Position numbers and translations under genes: made by a program. Below the pieces are notes generated by a model, which did no database searches, was not told the DNA's origin, and saw only the letters and a program-made list of their open reading frames with translations. Positions 18,140 to 25,493 of a stretch of DNA of 64,000 bases are shown piece by piece (position 1 is the first letter of the stretch; each line of letters begins with the position of its first letter). Origin of the DNA: JACCXG01 sp963750935 (GTDB lineage: Bacteria > Acidobacteriota > Vicinamibacteria > Vicinamibacterales > 2-12-FULL-66-21); assembly GCA_963750935.1 (NCBI GenBank), contig CAVVSR010000011.1, forward strand, positions 62,001-126,000. Direction: 5' to 3'.

Positions 18140-19812
18140 GCTGTGACGGCTCCCTGTGCGGCTGACGACACCAGCCGCGCGTATTTGCCGAACACCCCGG
18201 AGGTGGCGCGCGCCGGGGGCGGCGGCAGCTGTGCCAGCCGGCCGGCGAACTCCACGGCGTTGAGGTCCAGGGTCAGCTTTCTTCCGGGGACGTCGATGGT
18301 GACGATGTCGCCGTCGCGGACCGCGGCGAGCGGGCCGCCCCGTGCCGCTTCCGGCGCGACGTGGCCGACCATCAGGCCGCGGGTCGCACCCGAGAACCGT
18401 CCGTCGGTGATGAGCGCGACCGAATCGCCGAGACCGGCGCCCATGATCGCGGCGGTGACGCCGAGCATCTCGCGCATGCCCGGTCCGCCGCTCGGGCCTT
18501 CGTAGCGGATGACGATGACGTCGCCGGCGCGAATCGTGCCGGTACGCACCGCCTCGAACGCGTGCTCCTCGCTGTCGAACACGCGCGCCGGTCCGGTGTG
18601 GACCCGGAGATCGATGCCCGCGACCTTCACGACCGCGCCTTCAGGAGCGAGATTGCCCTTGAGGATGACCAGTCCGCCGGTCGGCTTCAGCGGGTTCGAG
18701 AGCGGGCGGACGACCGCCTGGTTCGGCGTCTCCGTGGCGTCACGCGCGTGGTCGGCGATGGTCCGTCCGGTGACGGTGATCGCATCGGGATGGAGGAAGC
18801 CGCCGTCGAGCAGGCGCCGCGCGACCAGCGGAATGCCGCCGGCGCGGTGGAGATCGGTCGCGACGAACTGGCCGCCCGGCTTGAGATCGGCGAGTAGCGG
18901 TACGCGGCTGCTGATGCGGTCGAAGTCGTCGATGTCGAGCGCCACACCCGCTTCCTTCGCGATCGCCAGCAGGTGCAGCACCGCGTTGGTCGAGCCGCCG
19001 GTGGCGGCGACCGAGGCGATCGCGTTCTCGAGCGACGGCCTGGTGATGATCTGCCGCGGCCGGAGGCCGCGCTTCAGCACGTCCATCACCAGCGCGCCCG
19101 CCGCGCGGGCGACCCCCGCCTTGTCGGTGTCGACCGCCGGCACGCTGGCGCTGCCGAACGGCGAGATGCCGAGCACCTCGCAGACGGTGGCCATGGTGTT
19201 CGCGGTGAACTGGCCGCCGCAGGCGCCGGCGCCGGGGCAGGCCTGGCGCTCGAGGGCGTCGAGCTCGGCGGTCGGCAGGGTGCCCGCGGCATGCGCGCCG
19301 ACCGCCTCGAACACATCCTGGATGGTGACGTCGCGATCGTGCCAGCGGCCAGGCGCGATCGAGCCGCCGTAGAGCACGACCCCGGGGATGTCGAGCCGCG
19401 CCAGCGCCATCACGCCGGCCGGAATCGTCTTGTCGCAGCCGACCAGCACGATCAGCGCGTCGAACAGGTTGCCGCGCGACACCAGCTCGATCGAGTCGGT
19501 GATGACCTCGCGGCTGACCAGCGACGCGCGCATGCCCTCGCAGCCCATGGTGATGCCGTCGGAGATCGAGATGGTGTTGAACTCGAGCGGCGTGCCGCCG
19601 GCGGCACGCACGCCGTCCTTGACGTCAGCGGCGAGCTCGCGCAGGTGATAGTTGCAGGGCCCGATTTCGATCCACGTATTGGCGACGCCGATCAGCGGCC
19701 GCTCCAGATCCACGTCGGTCAGGCCGGTGGCGCGCAGCATCGCCCGCGCCGGGGCCCGGCTGGCGCCGTCGGTCAGCGCTGCGCTGCGCCATTTCAGTGG
19801 ATGACTGGACAC
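18136..19812 (-). CDS. ilvD: Dihydroxy-acid dehydratase
   Basis: This iron-sulfur dehydratase makes the 2-keto acids before transamination. It holds ATGLTDVDLERPLIGVANTW, the cluster cysteines in LVGCDKTIPAG and PGAGACGGQFTANTMA, NAVLHLLAIAKEAG, and the C-terminal DGRFSGATRGLMVGHVAPEA. Start is GTG at 19812 with GGAGG four bases upstream. As the first gene of ilvDBHC it lies 30 bases after an attenuator hairpin and its leader peptide. Confidence 0.95.
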   Translation of the reverse strand: MSSHPLKWRSAALTDGASRAPARAMLRATGLTDVDLERPLIGVANTWIEIGPCNYHLRELAADVKDGVRAAGGTPLEFNTISISDGITMGCEGMRASLVSREVITDSIELVSRGNLFDALIVLVGCDKTIPAGVMALARLDIPGVVLYGGSIAPGRWHDRDVTIQDVFEAVGAHAAGTLPTAELDALERQACPGAGACGGQFTANTMATVCEVLGISPFGSASVPAVDTDKAGVARAAGALVMDVLKRGLRPRQIITRPSLENAIASVAATGGSTNAVLHLLAIAKEAGVALDIDDFDRISSRVPLLADLKPGGQFVATDLHRAGGIPLVARRLLDGGFLHPDAITVTGRTIADHARDATETPNQAVVRPLSNPLKPTGGLVILKGNLAPEGAVVKVAGIDLRVHTGPARVFDSEEHAFEAVRTGTIRAGDVIVIRYEGPSGGPGMREMLGVTAAIMGAGLGDSVALITDGRFSGATRGLMVGHVAPEAARGGPLAAVRDGDIVTIDVPGRKLTLDLNAVEFAGRLAQLPPPPARATSGVFGKYARLVSSAAQGAVTA

Positions 19813-19840
19813 TCGACCTCCGCCACAACGTCACGGTGCA

Positions 19841-19878
19841 GAAAAACAAAAGGCCGTCGCCTGGAAGGTGACGGCCGG
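19841..19878 (-). terminator. Attenuator terminator of the ilv operon
   Basis: On the minus strand GGCCGTCACC (19867-19876) pairs with GGCGACGGCC (19852-19861), one mismatch, followed by TTTTGTTTTTC. The alternative antiterminator is perfect over 10 bp. TGACGGCCGG (19902-19911), which contains the leader peptide's own TGA stop codon, is the exact complement of CCGGCCGTCA (19869-19878). A ribosome at the stop blocks the antiterminator and lets the terminator form. Confidence 0.85.
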
Positions 19879-19908
19879 CCTGTGCTCGAATGCGCGCCGC
19901 TCCGGCCG

Positions 19909-19983
19909 TCAGCCACCCCGCACCCGGCCGATGCCGGGGCGGACAGGAATGACGACGGGGCGGCCGATCAGCCGAACGTGCAC
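19909..19983 (-). CDS. Leader peptide of the ilv operon (24 aa, Val/Ile/Leu-rich)
   Basis: The frame GTG CAC GTT CGG CTG ATC ... TGA encodes a 24-residue peptide whose core reads VRLIGRPVVIPVRPGIGRV. Counting the start codon it has seven Val, three Ile and one Leu codons. It ends 31 bases before the attenuator stem. The stop codon forms part of the antiterminator arm. No Shine-Dalgarno is present, but a CATACT -10 box ends six bases before the GTG, so translation is probably leaderless. The matching codon content and alternative stems make classical transcription attenuation by branched-chain aminoacyl-tRNA very likely. Confidence 0.82.
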   Translation of the reverse strand: MHVRLIGRPVVIPVRPGIGRVRGG

Positions 19984-19989
19984 ACCGAG

Positions 19990-20017
19990 AGTATGGCGGA
20001 TCCTGACGGATAAGCAA
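19990..20017 (-). promoter_or_regulatory. Likely promoter of the ilv leader and operon
   Basis: TTGCTT (20012-20017) and CATACT (19990-19995) on the minus strand are spaced 16 bp, placing the start of transcription at or next to the GTG of the leader peptide. The match is moderate. A second AT-rich box, TATAAC, lies further upstream at about 20025-20030. Confidence 0.45.
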
Positions 20018-20040
20018 AGACAATTGTTATATCGATAGTA

Positions 20041-20730
20041 TTAGCCGTCCTTATAGACTCGCGGAGCCCCCGCTGAAGCCTGAGCACTACGGAATTGTGC
20101 GGCCGGGCTCAGCGCCTCAACAACGATGTCGGGGCCCGATGCGAGGCCCGCGTGCGCAGGGCCCGCATCACGACACGCCACCCCTTTCGACGCTGCGGCG
20201 TAGACCGGGTCGTCGTCGCCGCGCGACTCGTCGGCGATCGTCTGCCCGGCCGCCTTTGCCCGCGCCGTCTCGTAGACGCCGCTCTGGACCTCGACGACGT
20301 CGGCGGCGCCCTCGCGCGCACGCCGCGGCAGGTCGATGCCTTCGATCAGCTCGATCACGTGTTCGAGTTCGTGGCCGATCAGCTCGGCATAGTCCCCGTT
20401 GACCGGGATCTCGACGACGGCGCGGAGCGCGCCGAAGACGTGCCGCGTAATCTGGCTGCGGGCGCGGCCCTCGAGCGTGCTGCGCGGCACCCCCGTCACC
20501 ACGATCGAGATGCGGACGTGGCGCGCCGCCGCAATGCGACGGCACTGCGCGACGAAGGTATCGGAGCGCTGCAGCAGCCGGTCGATCGACGGCTGCAGAT
20601 GCGGACTCACCTGGATGTTCGCAGGCAGCGACGCGGCGGTCGATTCCTGCGCGGCGGCGGATAGTGTTCCGGGAGCAACGGACGCGATGAGCACGAACAC
20701 GACGACGAACGGACGAACGACGAGACACAT
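20041..20730 (-). CDS. Secreted protein with HExxH-like motif, unknown function
   Basis: A signal peptide (PFVVVFVLIASVAPGTLSAAA) is followed by about 200 residues. GHELEHVIELIEG in the middle is an HExxH zinc-peptidase-like motif with a Glu/Ile-rich helix, and VEIPVNGDYAELIGHE precedes it. There is no obvious third zinc ligand. RAREGAADVVEVQSGVYETARA follows. I chose the ATG at 20730, with AGGAG upstream, over one nine codons earlier. It is not part of the ilv operon, which has its own promoter downstream. It could be a small peptidase or an inactive homologue. Confidence 0.65.
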   Translation of the reverse strand: MCLVVRPFVVVFVLIASVAPGTLSAAAQESTAASLPANIQVSPHLQPSIDRLLQRSDTFVAQCRRIAAARHVRISIVVTGVPRSTLEGRARSQITRHVFGALRAVVEIPVNGDYAELIGHELEHVIELIEGIDLPRRAREGAADVVEVQSGVYETARAKAAGQTIADESRGDDDPVYAAASKGVACRDAGPAHAGLASGPDIVVEALSPAAQFRSAQASAGAPRVYKDG

Positions 20731-21002
20731 GACCGGACGATCTCCTGCAGGCGCCACCTTCGCAGTGCGGCGCTGGTGCGTTGATGCTCGAATCCCTGAG
20801 CAAGGGCGGGTCCAGTGTCCGGGCCGTTCGTGTCGGGAGCGAGAAGTGCCGGTAAATTCGCTGTGTAATGGCGTCTGCGCGCCTGTTTTGGGCAGCGCGC
20901 GGGAGCGAGCGAATCGGACAAAAACGTCCGAAACGCTTTTTGCGGCTTCGAAAATGAGAATTGCCGGTCTCCGATCGATCGCGCAGAATGGGGCGTCAGT
21001 GC

Positions 21003-21126
21003 ACGTCCAGGTGCGACGTGCGAGTGCTCACGTGCCAGGTGCGAACGTGCCAGCACGTGCCAGCACGTGCAGCACGTCGCACGTCAGCACGTCAGCGCAC
21101 GTCGCACGTGGCACGTCGCACGTAAC
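21003..21126. repeat. CACGT-word repeat array, copy 2
   Basis: About 120 bases of words such as GTGCGACGTGC, CCAGCACGTGC and CAGCACGTC fill the space just before the LysR gene. The preceding 245 bases from 20758 hold no gene that I can support. A run CGGACAAAAACGTCCG near 20917 forms a short hairpin and may belong to the LysR promoter. Confidence 0.7.
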
Positions 21127-21138
21127 AGAGGACACAGC

Positions 21139-22098
21139 GTGGACCTACGGCAACTCGAGATCCTCCGGGCGGTCGCGCAGACGGGCTCGTTCACGAGCGC
21201 GGGCGAGCAGCTGCACCTGTCGCAGTCGGCGGTCAGCCGCCAGATCCTGCTGCTCGAGGAGGAGCTCAAGGAACAGCTGTTCCTGCGGCTCGGACGCCGC
21301 ATCCAGATCACGCCCGCCGGCACCACGCTGCTCGGCCTCAGCGAGCGCATGTTCGAGGACCTGGAGCGCACCCGCGCCAGCATCCTCGACAAGCAGCAGG
21401 CGGTCACCGGCACCGTTCGCCTGGTCGGCGGCATGACGGTGTGCCTCTATGTGTTCCCGCCGCTCCTCAAGGCGTTTCGCAAGGAACATCCGGGCGTCGA
21501 GGTGAAGCTGACGCCCGGGGCGACGCCGCGCCTGATTCGGCAGCTCCGCACCGGCACCGCCGATCTCGGCCTGCTGACGCTGCCGATCGACGAGCCCAAC
21601 CTGGTGAGCGTGCCGGTGATGCGCGAGGAGCTGATGCTGGTGACGGCGCCGACCCATCCGCTCTCGAAGCGGAAGCACGTCACGCCGCGCGATCTGATCG
21701 GTCAGCCCTTCGTCCTGTTCGAGGCCGGCTCGAACAGCCGCAAGGCGATCGAAGCGTTCTTCGTGCGCGAGCAGATCGCGCCGAAGGTCGTGACCGAGAC
21801 CGAGAACGTCGAGATCATCAAGGCGCTGGTGATGGTGGGCATGGGAATCGCGATCATTCCCTACCAGGCGGTCGCCCGCGAAGTGCGATCGGGGCAGCTG
21901 TTCTGCACCCGGATCGCCGGCCAGCAGCTGGTGCGCGAGACCGGCTGGGTGCACCTGCGGCTCGATCGCGTGCCGCGCGCGGTGCAGGAGCTGATGCGCA
22001 CGCTCGAACGCGTCAGGTCGAAGCTGAAGCTGTCACCGGGGCCGCCGCCGAAGCGCAAGGCGAGTGAGGTGGAGGCTGCCATTGAGGAAGCAGGGTGA
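21139..22098 (+). CDS. LysR-family transcriptional regulator
   Basis: The N-terminal winged helix-turn-helix is clear (LRQLEILRAVAQTGSFTSAGEQ, split, then SQSAVSRQILLLEEEL), followed by the two-lobed effector domain (GTVRLVGGMTVCLYVFPPLL, GTADLGLLTLPIDEP, VEIIKALVMVGMGIAIIP). Total is 319 residues. The start is GTG at 21139. It is convergent with cysH, so the context suggests, but does not prove, a CysB/CbbR-like role in sulfur control. A basic Pro/Lys tail (PGPPPKRKASE) ends the protein. Confidence 0.9.
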   Translation: MDLRQLEILRAVAQTGSFTSAGEQLHLSQSAVSRQILLLEEELKEQLFLRLGRRIQITPAGTTLLGLSERMFEDLERTRASILDKQQAVTGTVRLVGGMTVCLYVFPPLLKAFRKEHPGVEVKLTPGATPRLIRQLRTGTADLGLLTLPIDEPNLVSVPVMREELMLVTAPTHPLSKRKHVTPRDLIGQPFVLFEAGSNSRKAIEAFFVREQIAPKVVTETENVEIIKALVMVGMGIAIIPYQAVAREVRSGQLFCTRIAGQQLVRETGWVHLRLDRVPRAVQELMRTLERVRSKLKLSPGPPPKRKASEVEAAIEEAG

Positions 22099-22130
22099 TC
22101 GAATCAGCCCTGGGCTGGATTGAGCTCACC

Positions 22131-22220
22131 AGGCCGCCGCGAAGCGGCGGCAAGGCCAAAGGCCGTCGCGCGAAGCGCGTAAAGCGCGTGGGGGTGGGGC
22201 CCCGCGCGCATTAAAAGAAG
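22131..22220 (+). repeat. Multi-hairpin REP-like element, copy A
   Basis: In order: hairpin GCCGCCGC-gaa-GCGGCGGC, hairpin GGCC-aaa-GGCC, hairpin CGCGC-gaa-GCGCG, then GGGGGTGGGGCCCC and an A/G-rich tail (AAAAGAAG). Copies B (52781-52874) and C (54074-54172) keep the same order with compensatory changes in the stems. Copy A lies between LysR and cysH. Confidence 0.8.
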
Positions 22221-22223
22221 CCC

Positions 22224-22862
22224 TCAGGCCTTGACCGGCTGAATGTGGATCCCGCATTCGAGCTTCTGCCCGCCCCAGCGGCCCGACCGATCGTTGCCCG
22301 CCTCGGTCGGCAGCGTCGTGCACGGCTCGCAGCCGATGCTCGTGAAGCCCTGCGCGTAGAGCGGCAGCAGCGGGATGTCGTGCTGCCTGGCGTAGTCCCA
22401 CACCGCTTTCGTGGTCCAGCCCGCAAGCGGACTGATCTTCCGCAGCTCCTTGCCAGACGGCAGCCGGAACGGCTCCACCTCCTGCAGGTTGGCGCGGCTC
22501 GGCGACTGATCGCGGCGCAGGCCCGTGAACCAGACGTCGTACTGTTCGAGCGCGCCGAACAGCGGCTCCACCTTGTGCCGCGCGCAGCATGCCGACGTGT
22601 CCTCGCGCCACAAACCGGGCTGCGGCGTCGCCGCACGCAGCGTCACCAGGTTGAGGCCCCAGCGCCTCGCCAGCTCGTCGCGATAGGCGATCGTCTCGGC
22701 GAAGTGATGCACCGTGTCCAGGAACAGCACCGGGATGCCGGGCTCGAGGTTGTGCAGCAGGTGCACGAGCACGACGCACTCGGCCTGGAAGCTCGAGGTG
22801 ACGCACGGCGAGCCGCCCTCGCGAAGCTGCGCCGCGATCAGGGCCTGGGTCTGGTCGGTCAT
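22224..22862 (-). CDS. cysH: Assimilatory APS/PAPS reductase
   Basis: The enzyme reduces activated sulfate to sulfite in the cytosol. The four cysteines that hold a [4Fe-4S] cluster are present (Cys92-Cys93 in ACCARHKVEP and Cys178, Cys181 in IGCEPCT), which is the mark of the APS-using type. The redox-active ECGIH motif is at the C-terminus (Cys203). FLDTVHHFAET and TGLRRDQSPSRANL bind the nucleotide. Length 212 residues. ATGA overlap with cysN. Confidence 0.93.
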   Translation of the reverse strand: MTDQTQALIAAQLREGGSPCVTSSFQAECVVLVHLLHNLEPGIPVLFLDTVHHFAETIAYRDELARRWGLNLVTLRAATPQPGLWREDTSACCARHKVEPLFGALEQYDVWFTGLRRDQSPSRANLQEVEPFRLPSGKELRKISPLAGWTTKAVWDYARQHDIPLLPLYAQGFTSIGCEPCTTLPTEAGNDRSGRWGGQKLECGIHIQPVKA

Positions 22863-24160
22863 GTGAGGATGTCCTCGAGCAGCTGTCGTACCGCCTCGAC
22901 CGCCTCGCGCTCGGTCGCGGCCCCGCGCGCGGCCCGGGCGATCCGGTCGGCGACGGACGACTCGCGCGTCCGGCCGGCCGTGTCGTCCAGCGGCTCGGCG
23001 ATCATGCCGGCCCCCGCCGTCGCATTGGTCGAGGGATCGATCACCACGAAGCTGCCGGTGACGCGATTGTCGTCGTAGCGATCGAACACCAGCGGCCGCG
23101 TCGTCGTGACCGTGACCAGGCCGATCTCGTTCATCGCCAGCGTGGCATCGAGCTCGGCGGTCACCGTGCGCGACGCGTGCTTCAGCAGGTAGACGCGCCG
23201 GGGATCGAGCGGCCGCTCGTCCATCCACACGACCTGCGCCGCGAGGTGCCGTCCGAGCTGGGGCGGGCTCGTGGTCAGGACGTCGCCGCGGCTGATGTCG
23301 ACCTCGTCTTCGAGCGTCAGCGTCACCGACATCGGCGCATGCGCCGCCTCGAGGTCGCCGTCCCACGTCACGATGCGCTTGATCCGCGTCTCCAGCCCCG
23401 ACGGCCAGACGTGGATCGGATCGCCCGGCCTGATCGTGCCCGACGCGATCTGGCCCGCATAGCCGCGGAACTCGTGGTTCGGCCGGACCACCAGCTGGAC
23501 GGGGAAGCGGAACGGGTTGGCCGTCGTGGTTCGATCGACGACGACGGTCTCGAGATACTCGAGCAGCGGCGCGCCCTCGAACCACGGCGTCTCGGCGCTG
23601 CGCTGGACGACGTTGTCGCCGTTCAACGCGCTCATCGGGATGGCGTGCAGGGTCGCGTTGTCGAGCAGCCCGGAAAAGCTGTCGCGGATCGACTCGAACA
23701 CGCCGCGGTCGAAGCCGACGAGATCCATCTTGTTGACGGCCAGGACGAACGTGGAGATGCCGAGCAGCCGCGCGATGCGCGCGTGACGCCGCGTCTGATC
23801 CCGCACGCCGTGCCGGGAATCGACCAGCAGGATGGCGAGGTCGGCGGTCGAGGCTCCGGTCGCCATGTTGCGCGTGTACTGCTCGTGGCCGGGCGTGTCG
23901 GCGAGGATGAACTTGCGGCGCGCGGTGGCGAAGTAGCGATAAGCGACGTCGATGGTGATGCCCTGCTCGCGCTCGGCGCGCAGCCCGTCGGTGAAGAGCG
24001 AGAAGTCGATCGGGCCGACGCCGCGATTCTTCGACGCTGCCCTGACCGACGACAGCTGATCCTCGTACACGCCGCGGGCCTCGTACAGCAGCCGCCCGAT
24101 CAGCGTGCTCTTCCCGTCGTCGACGCTGCCGGCCGTGCAGAGGCGGAGGAGGCCCGACAT
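22859..24160 (-). CDS. cysN: Sulfate adenylyltransferase subunit 1 (GTPase)
   Basis: CysN couples GTP hydrolysis to APS synthesis by CysD. Motifs: P-loop TAGSVDDGKSTLIGRLLYEA, the switch DTPGHEQYTRNMATGAS, NKMD, and EF-Tu-like beta-barrel domains (GYAGQIASGTIRPGD, DEVDISRGDVL). The 433-residue chain has no APS-kinase (CysC) fusion. That fits an APS reductase that does not need PAPS. Start ATG overlaps the cysD stop in ATGA. Confidence 0.95.
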   Translation of the reverse strand: MSGLLRLCTAGSVDDGKSTLIGRLLYEARGVYEDQLSSVRAASKNRGVGPIDFSLFTDGLRAEREQGITIDVAYRYFATARRKFILADTPGHEQYTRNMATGASTADLAILLVDSRHGVRDQTRRHARIARLLGISTFVLAVNKMDLVGFDRGVFESIRDSFSGLLDNATLHAIPMSALNGDNVVQRSAETPWFEGAPLLEYLETVVVDRTTTANPFRFPVQLVVRPNHEFRGYAGQIASGTIRPGDPIHVWPSGLETRIKRIVTWDGDLEAAHAPMSVTLTLEDEVDISRGDVLTTSPPQLGRHLAAQVVWMDERPLDPRRVYLLKHASRTVTAELDATLAMNEIGLVTVTTTRPLVFDRYDDNRVTGSFVVIDPSTNATAGAGMIAEPLDDTAGRTRESSVADRIARAARGAATEREAVEAVRQLLEDILT

Positions 24161-25206
24161 CAGAAGTAGCCCTCGCGCTTCTTCATCTCCATCGAGCCGT
24201 CCTGGTCGTGGTCGATGACGCGCAGCTGCCGCTCGGAGTGCGTGGCGGCGACCAGCTCCTCGATGATCCTCGGGATGGTGTCGGCGGTGGAGCGGACCGC
24301 GCCGGTGCAGGGGGAGCACCCCAGCGATCGCATGCGGCACATCACCGGCTGCGCGCGCTCGCCGGGCAGCAGCCGGACGAACGGCTGCTCGGCCATGATC
24401 AGGGAGTTGCCGCGGACGATGACCTCGCGCTCACGCGCGTAGTAGAGCGGGACGACCGGAATGTTCTCGCGGTCGATGTAGTGCCAGACGTCGAGCTCGG
24501 TCCAGTTCGAGAGCGGGAAGACGCGCACCGATTCGCCCGGTCCGAGCCGGCTGTTGAGCAGGTGCCACAGCTCGGGACGCTGGCGCTTCGGATCCCAGTG
24601 GCCGCGCGCATCGCGCAGCGAGAACACGCGCTCCTTCGCCCGCGAGCGCTCCTCGTCGCGGCGCGCGCCGCCGAACGCCGCATCGAACTGTCCGGCCTGC
24701 AGCGCGTCGAGCAGCGCCTTGGTCTTGAGCAGGCCGCAGCAGCGCTGCGTGCCGACCGCGAACGGCTGGGTCCCTTCGTCCAGCGCTTCCTGATTGGTGT
24801 GGACGATGAGGCGGGCGCCGACGGCGTCGGCGTACCAGTCGCGGAACTCGATCATTTCGCGGAACTTGTAGCCGGTGTCCACGTGGAGCAGCGGGAACGG
24901 AATCGGCCCGGGATAGAACGCCTTCTGGGCCAGCCGCAGCATCACCGACGAGTCCTTGCCGATCGAGTAGAGCATCACCGGGCGCTCGAACTCGGCCGCG
25001 ACCTCGCGCAGGATGTGGATGCTCTCCGCTTCGAGCGCTCGAAGGTGGTCGAACGGCTGCGCCGGCCTCGTCACCGCGCGCGGCGCGGCGGCGGCGTCAG
25101 GCTCCGGTCCCGACGTCCCCGGGCGGTCCGGAACGAGGTCGAGCAGCGGCGCCGCGGGCTGGGCGGCGGCCGGGACGCCGGATGAAACGTGAAGCGGAAC
25201 GGACAT
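24160..25206 (-). CDS. cysD: Sulfate adenylyltransferase subunit 2
   Basis: CysD is the catalytic half of ATP sulfurylase and makes APS from sulfate and ATP. The PP-loop region LYSIGKDSSVMLRLAQKAFYPG, HVDTGYKFREMIEFRD, GARRDEERSRAKERVFS and the CRMRSLGCSPCTGAV stretch are clear. The 348 residues exceed the usual 300 because of a Pro/Ala-rich N-terminal extension of about 50 residues. The ribosome-binding AGGGGAG lies 8 bases before the ATG and is the complement of an upstream hairpin arm. First gene of cysDNH, behind a polycysteine leader. Confidence 0.95.
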   Translation of the reverse strand: MSVPLHVSSGVPAAAQPAAPLLDLVPDRPGTSGPEPDAAAAPRAVTRPAQPFDHLRALEAESIHILREVAAEFERPVMLYSIGKDSSVMLRLAQKAFYPGPIPFPLLHVDTGYKFREMIEFRDWYADAVGARLIVHTNQEALDEGTQPFAVGTQRCCGLLKTKALLDALQAGQFDAAFGGARRDEERSRAKERVFSLRDARGHWDPKRQRPELWHLLNSRLGPGESVRVFPLSNWTELDVWHYIDRENIPVVPLYYAREREVIVRGNSLIMAEQPFVRLLPGERAQPVMCRMRSLGCSPCTGAVRSTADTIPRIIEELVAATHSERQLRVIDHDQDGSMEMKKREGYF

Positions 25207-25211
25207 GAACA

Positions 25212-25331
25212 GTTCTCCCCTGAACGAAGGCGCGGCGCGCCAGGTCTGCTGCAGGAAGCCGAGCGATCAGCGGGAGAGAACCGGACTGAAAATCGTGGGT
25301 GGTGTTCGAGGGCCTCTCACCGGCTGATCGC
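25212..25331 (-). promoter_or_regulatory. Switchable hairpin controlling the cysD ribosome-binding site
   Basis: On the minus strand GCGATCAGC..GAGAG (25314-25331) overlaps the leader-peptide stop codon and pairs with CTCTCCCGCTGATCGC (25263-25278). The 3' arm region GTTCTCTCCC (25272-25281) can instead pair with GGGGAGAAC (25212-25220), the cysD ribosome-binding site, over 9 bp with one bulge. A ribosome finishing the leader would block the first pairing and free the second, shutting cysD off. A ribosome stalled on Cys codons would do the opposite. Confidence 0.7.
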
Positions 25332-25403
25332 CGGCACCGTACAGGAGCATCGACACGAGGTCGAGGCGGTGCACGGGCGACAACAACAGCGGCAGAGGAA
25401 CAT
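25317..25403 (-). CDS. Polycysteine leader peptide of cysDNH (28 aa)
   Basis: The frame begins ATG TTC CTC TGC CGC TGT TGT TGT CGC and encodes MFLCRCCCRPC, then continues to a CRCSC cluster and TGA. It has eight Cys codons in 28. It lies 110 bases before cysD and its stop sits in the arm of the hairpin that may control the cysD ribosome-binding site. Polycysteine short reading frames are known cysteine-responsive attenuators in mycobacteria. Here the same logic appears in an unrelated phylum. A TTGCCA box about 45 bases upstream may be the -35 element. The peptide itself probably has no function. Confidence 0.8.
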   Translation of the reverse strand: MFLCRCCCRPCTASTSCRCSCTVPAISR

Positions 25404-25493
25404 GACTCGCCCCGAAGGTAGCACGGGCCCCGCGCTCTTGGCAAACGGCTCGGATCGCGCCGAATTGGCCGGAATCGGTCGGAATCGCTGTTC

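Noticed and set aside
22126..22806. Frame with GAPPPRALRASRDGLWPC that recurs near 52780
   Set aside because: This is translation of the multi-hairpin repeat element, not a shared protein domain.
25258..25335. tRNA-Phe-like stretch on the plus strand (GGGAGAG, CTGAAAA, GTTCGAG in tRNA-like order)
   Set aside because: The acceptor, D and anticodon stems do not pair, and the same bases are explained by the cysD leader stem on the minus strand.
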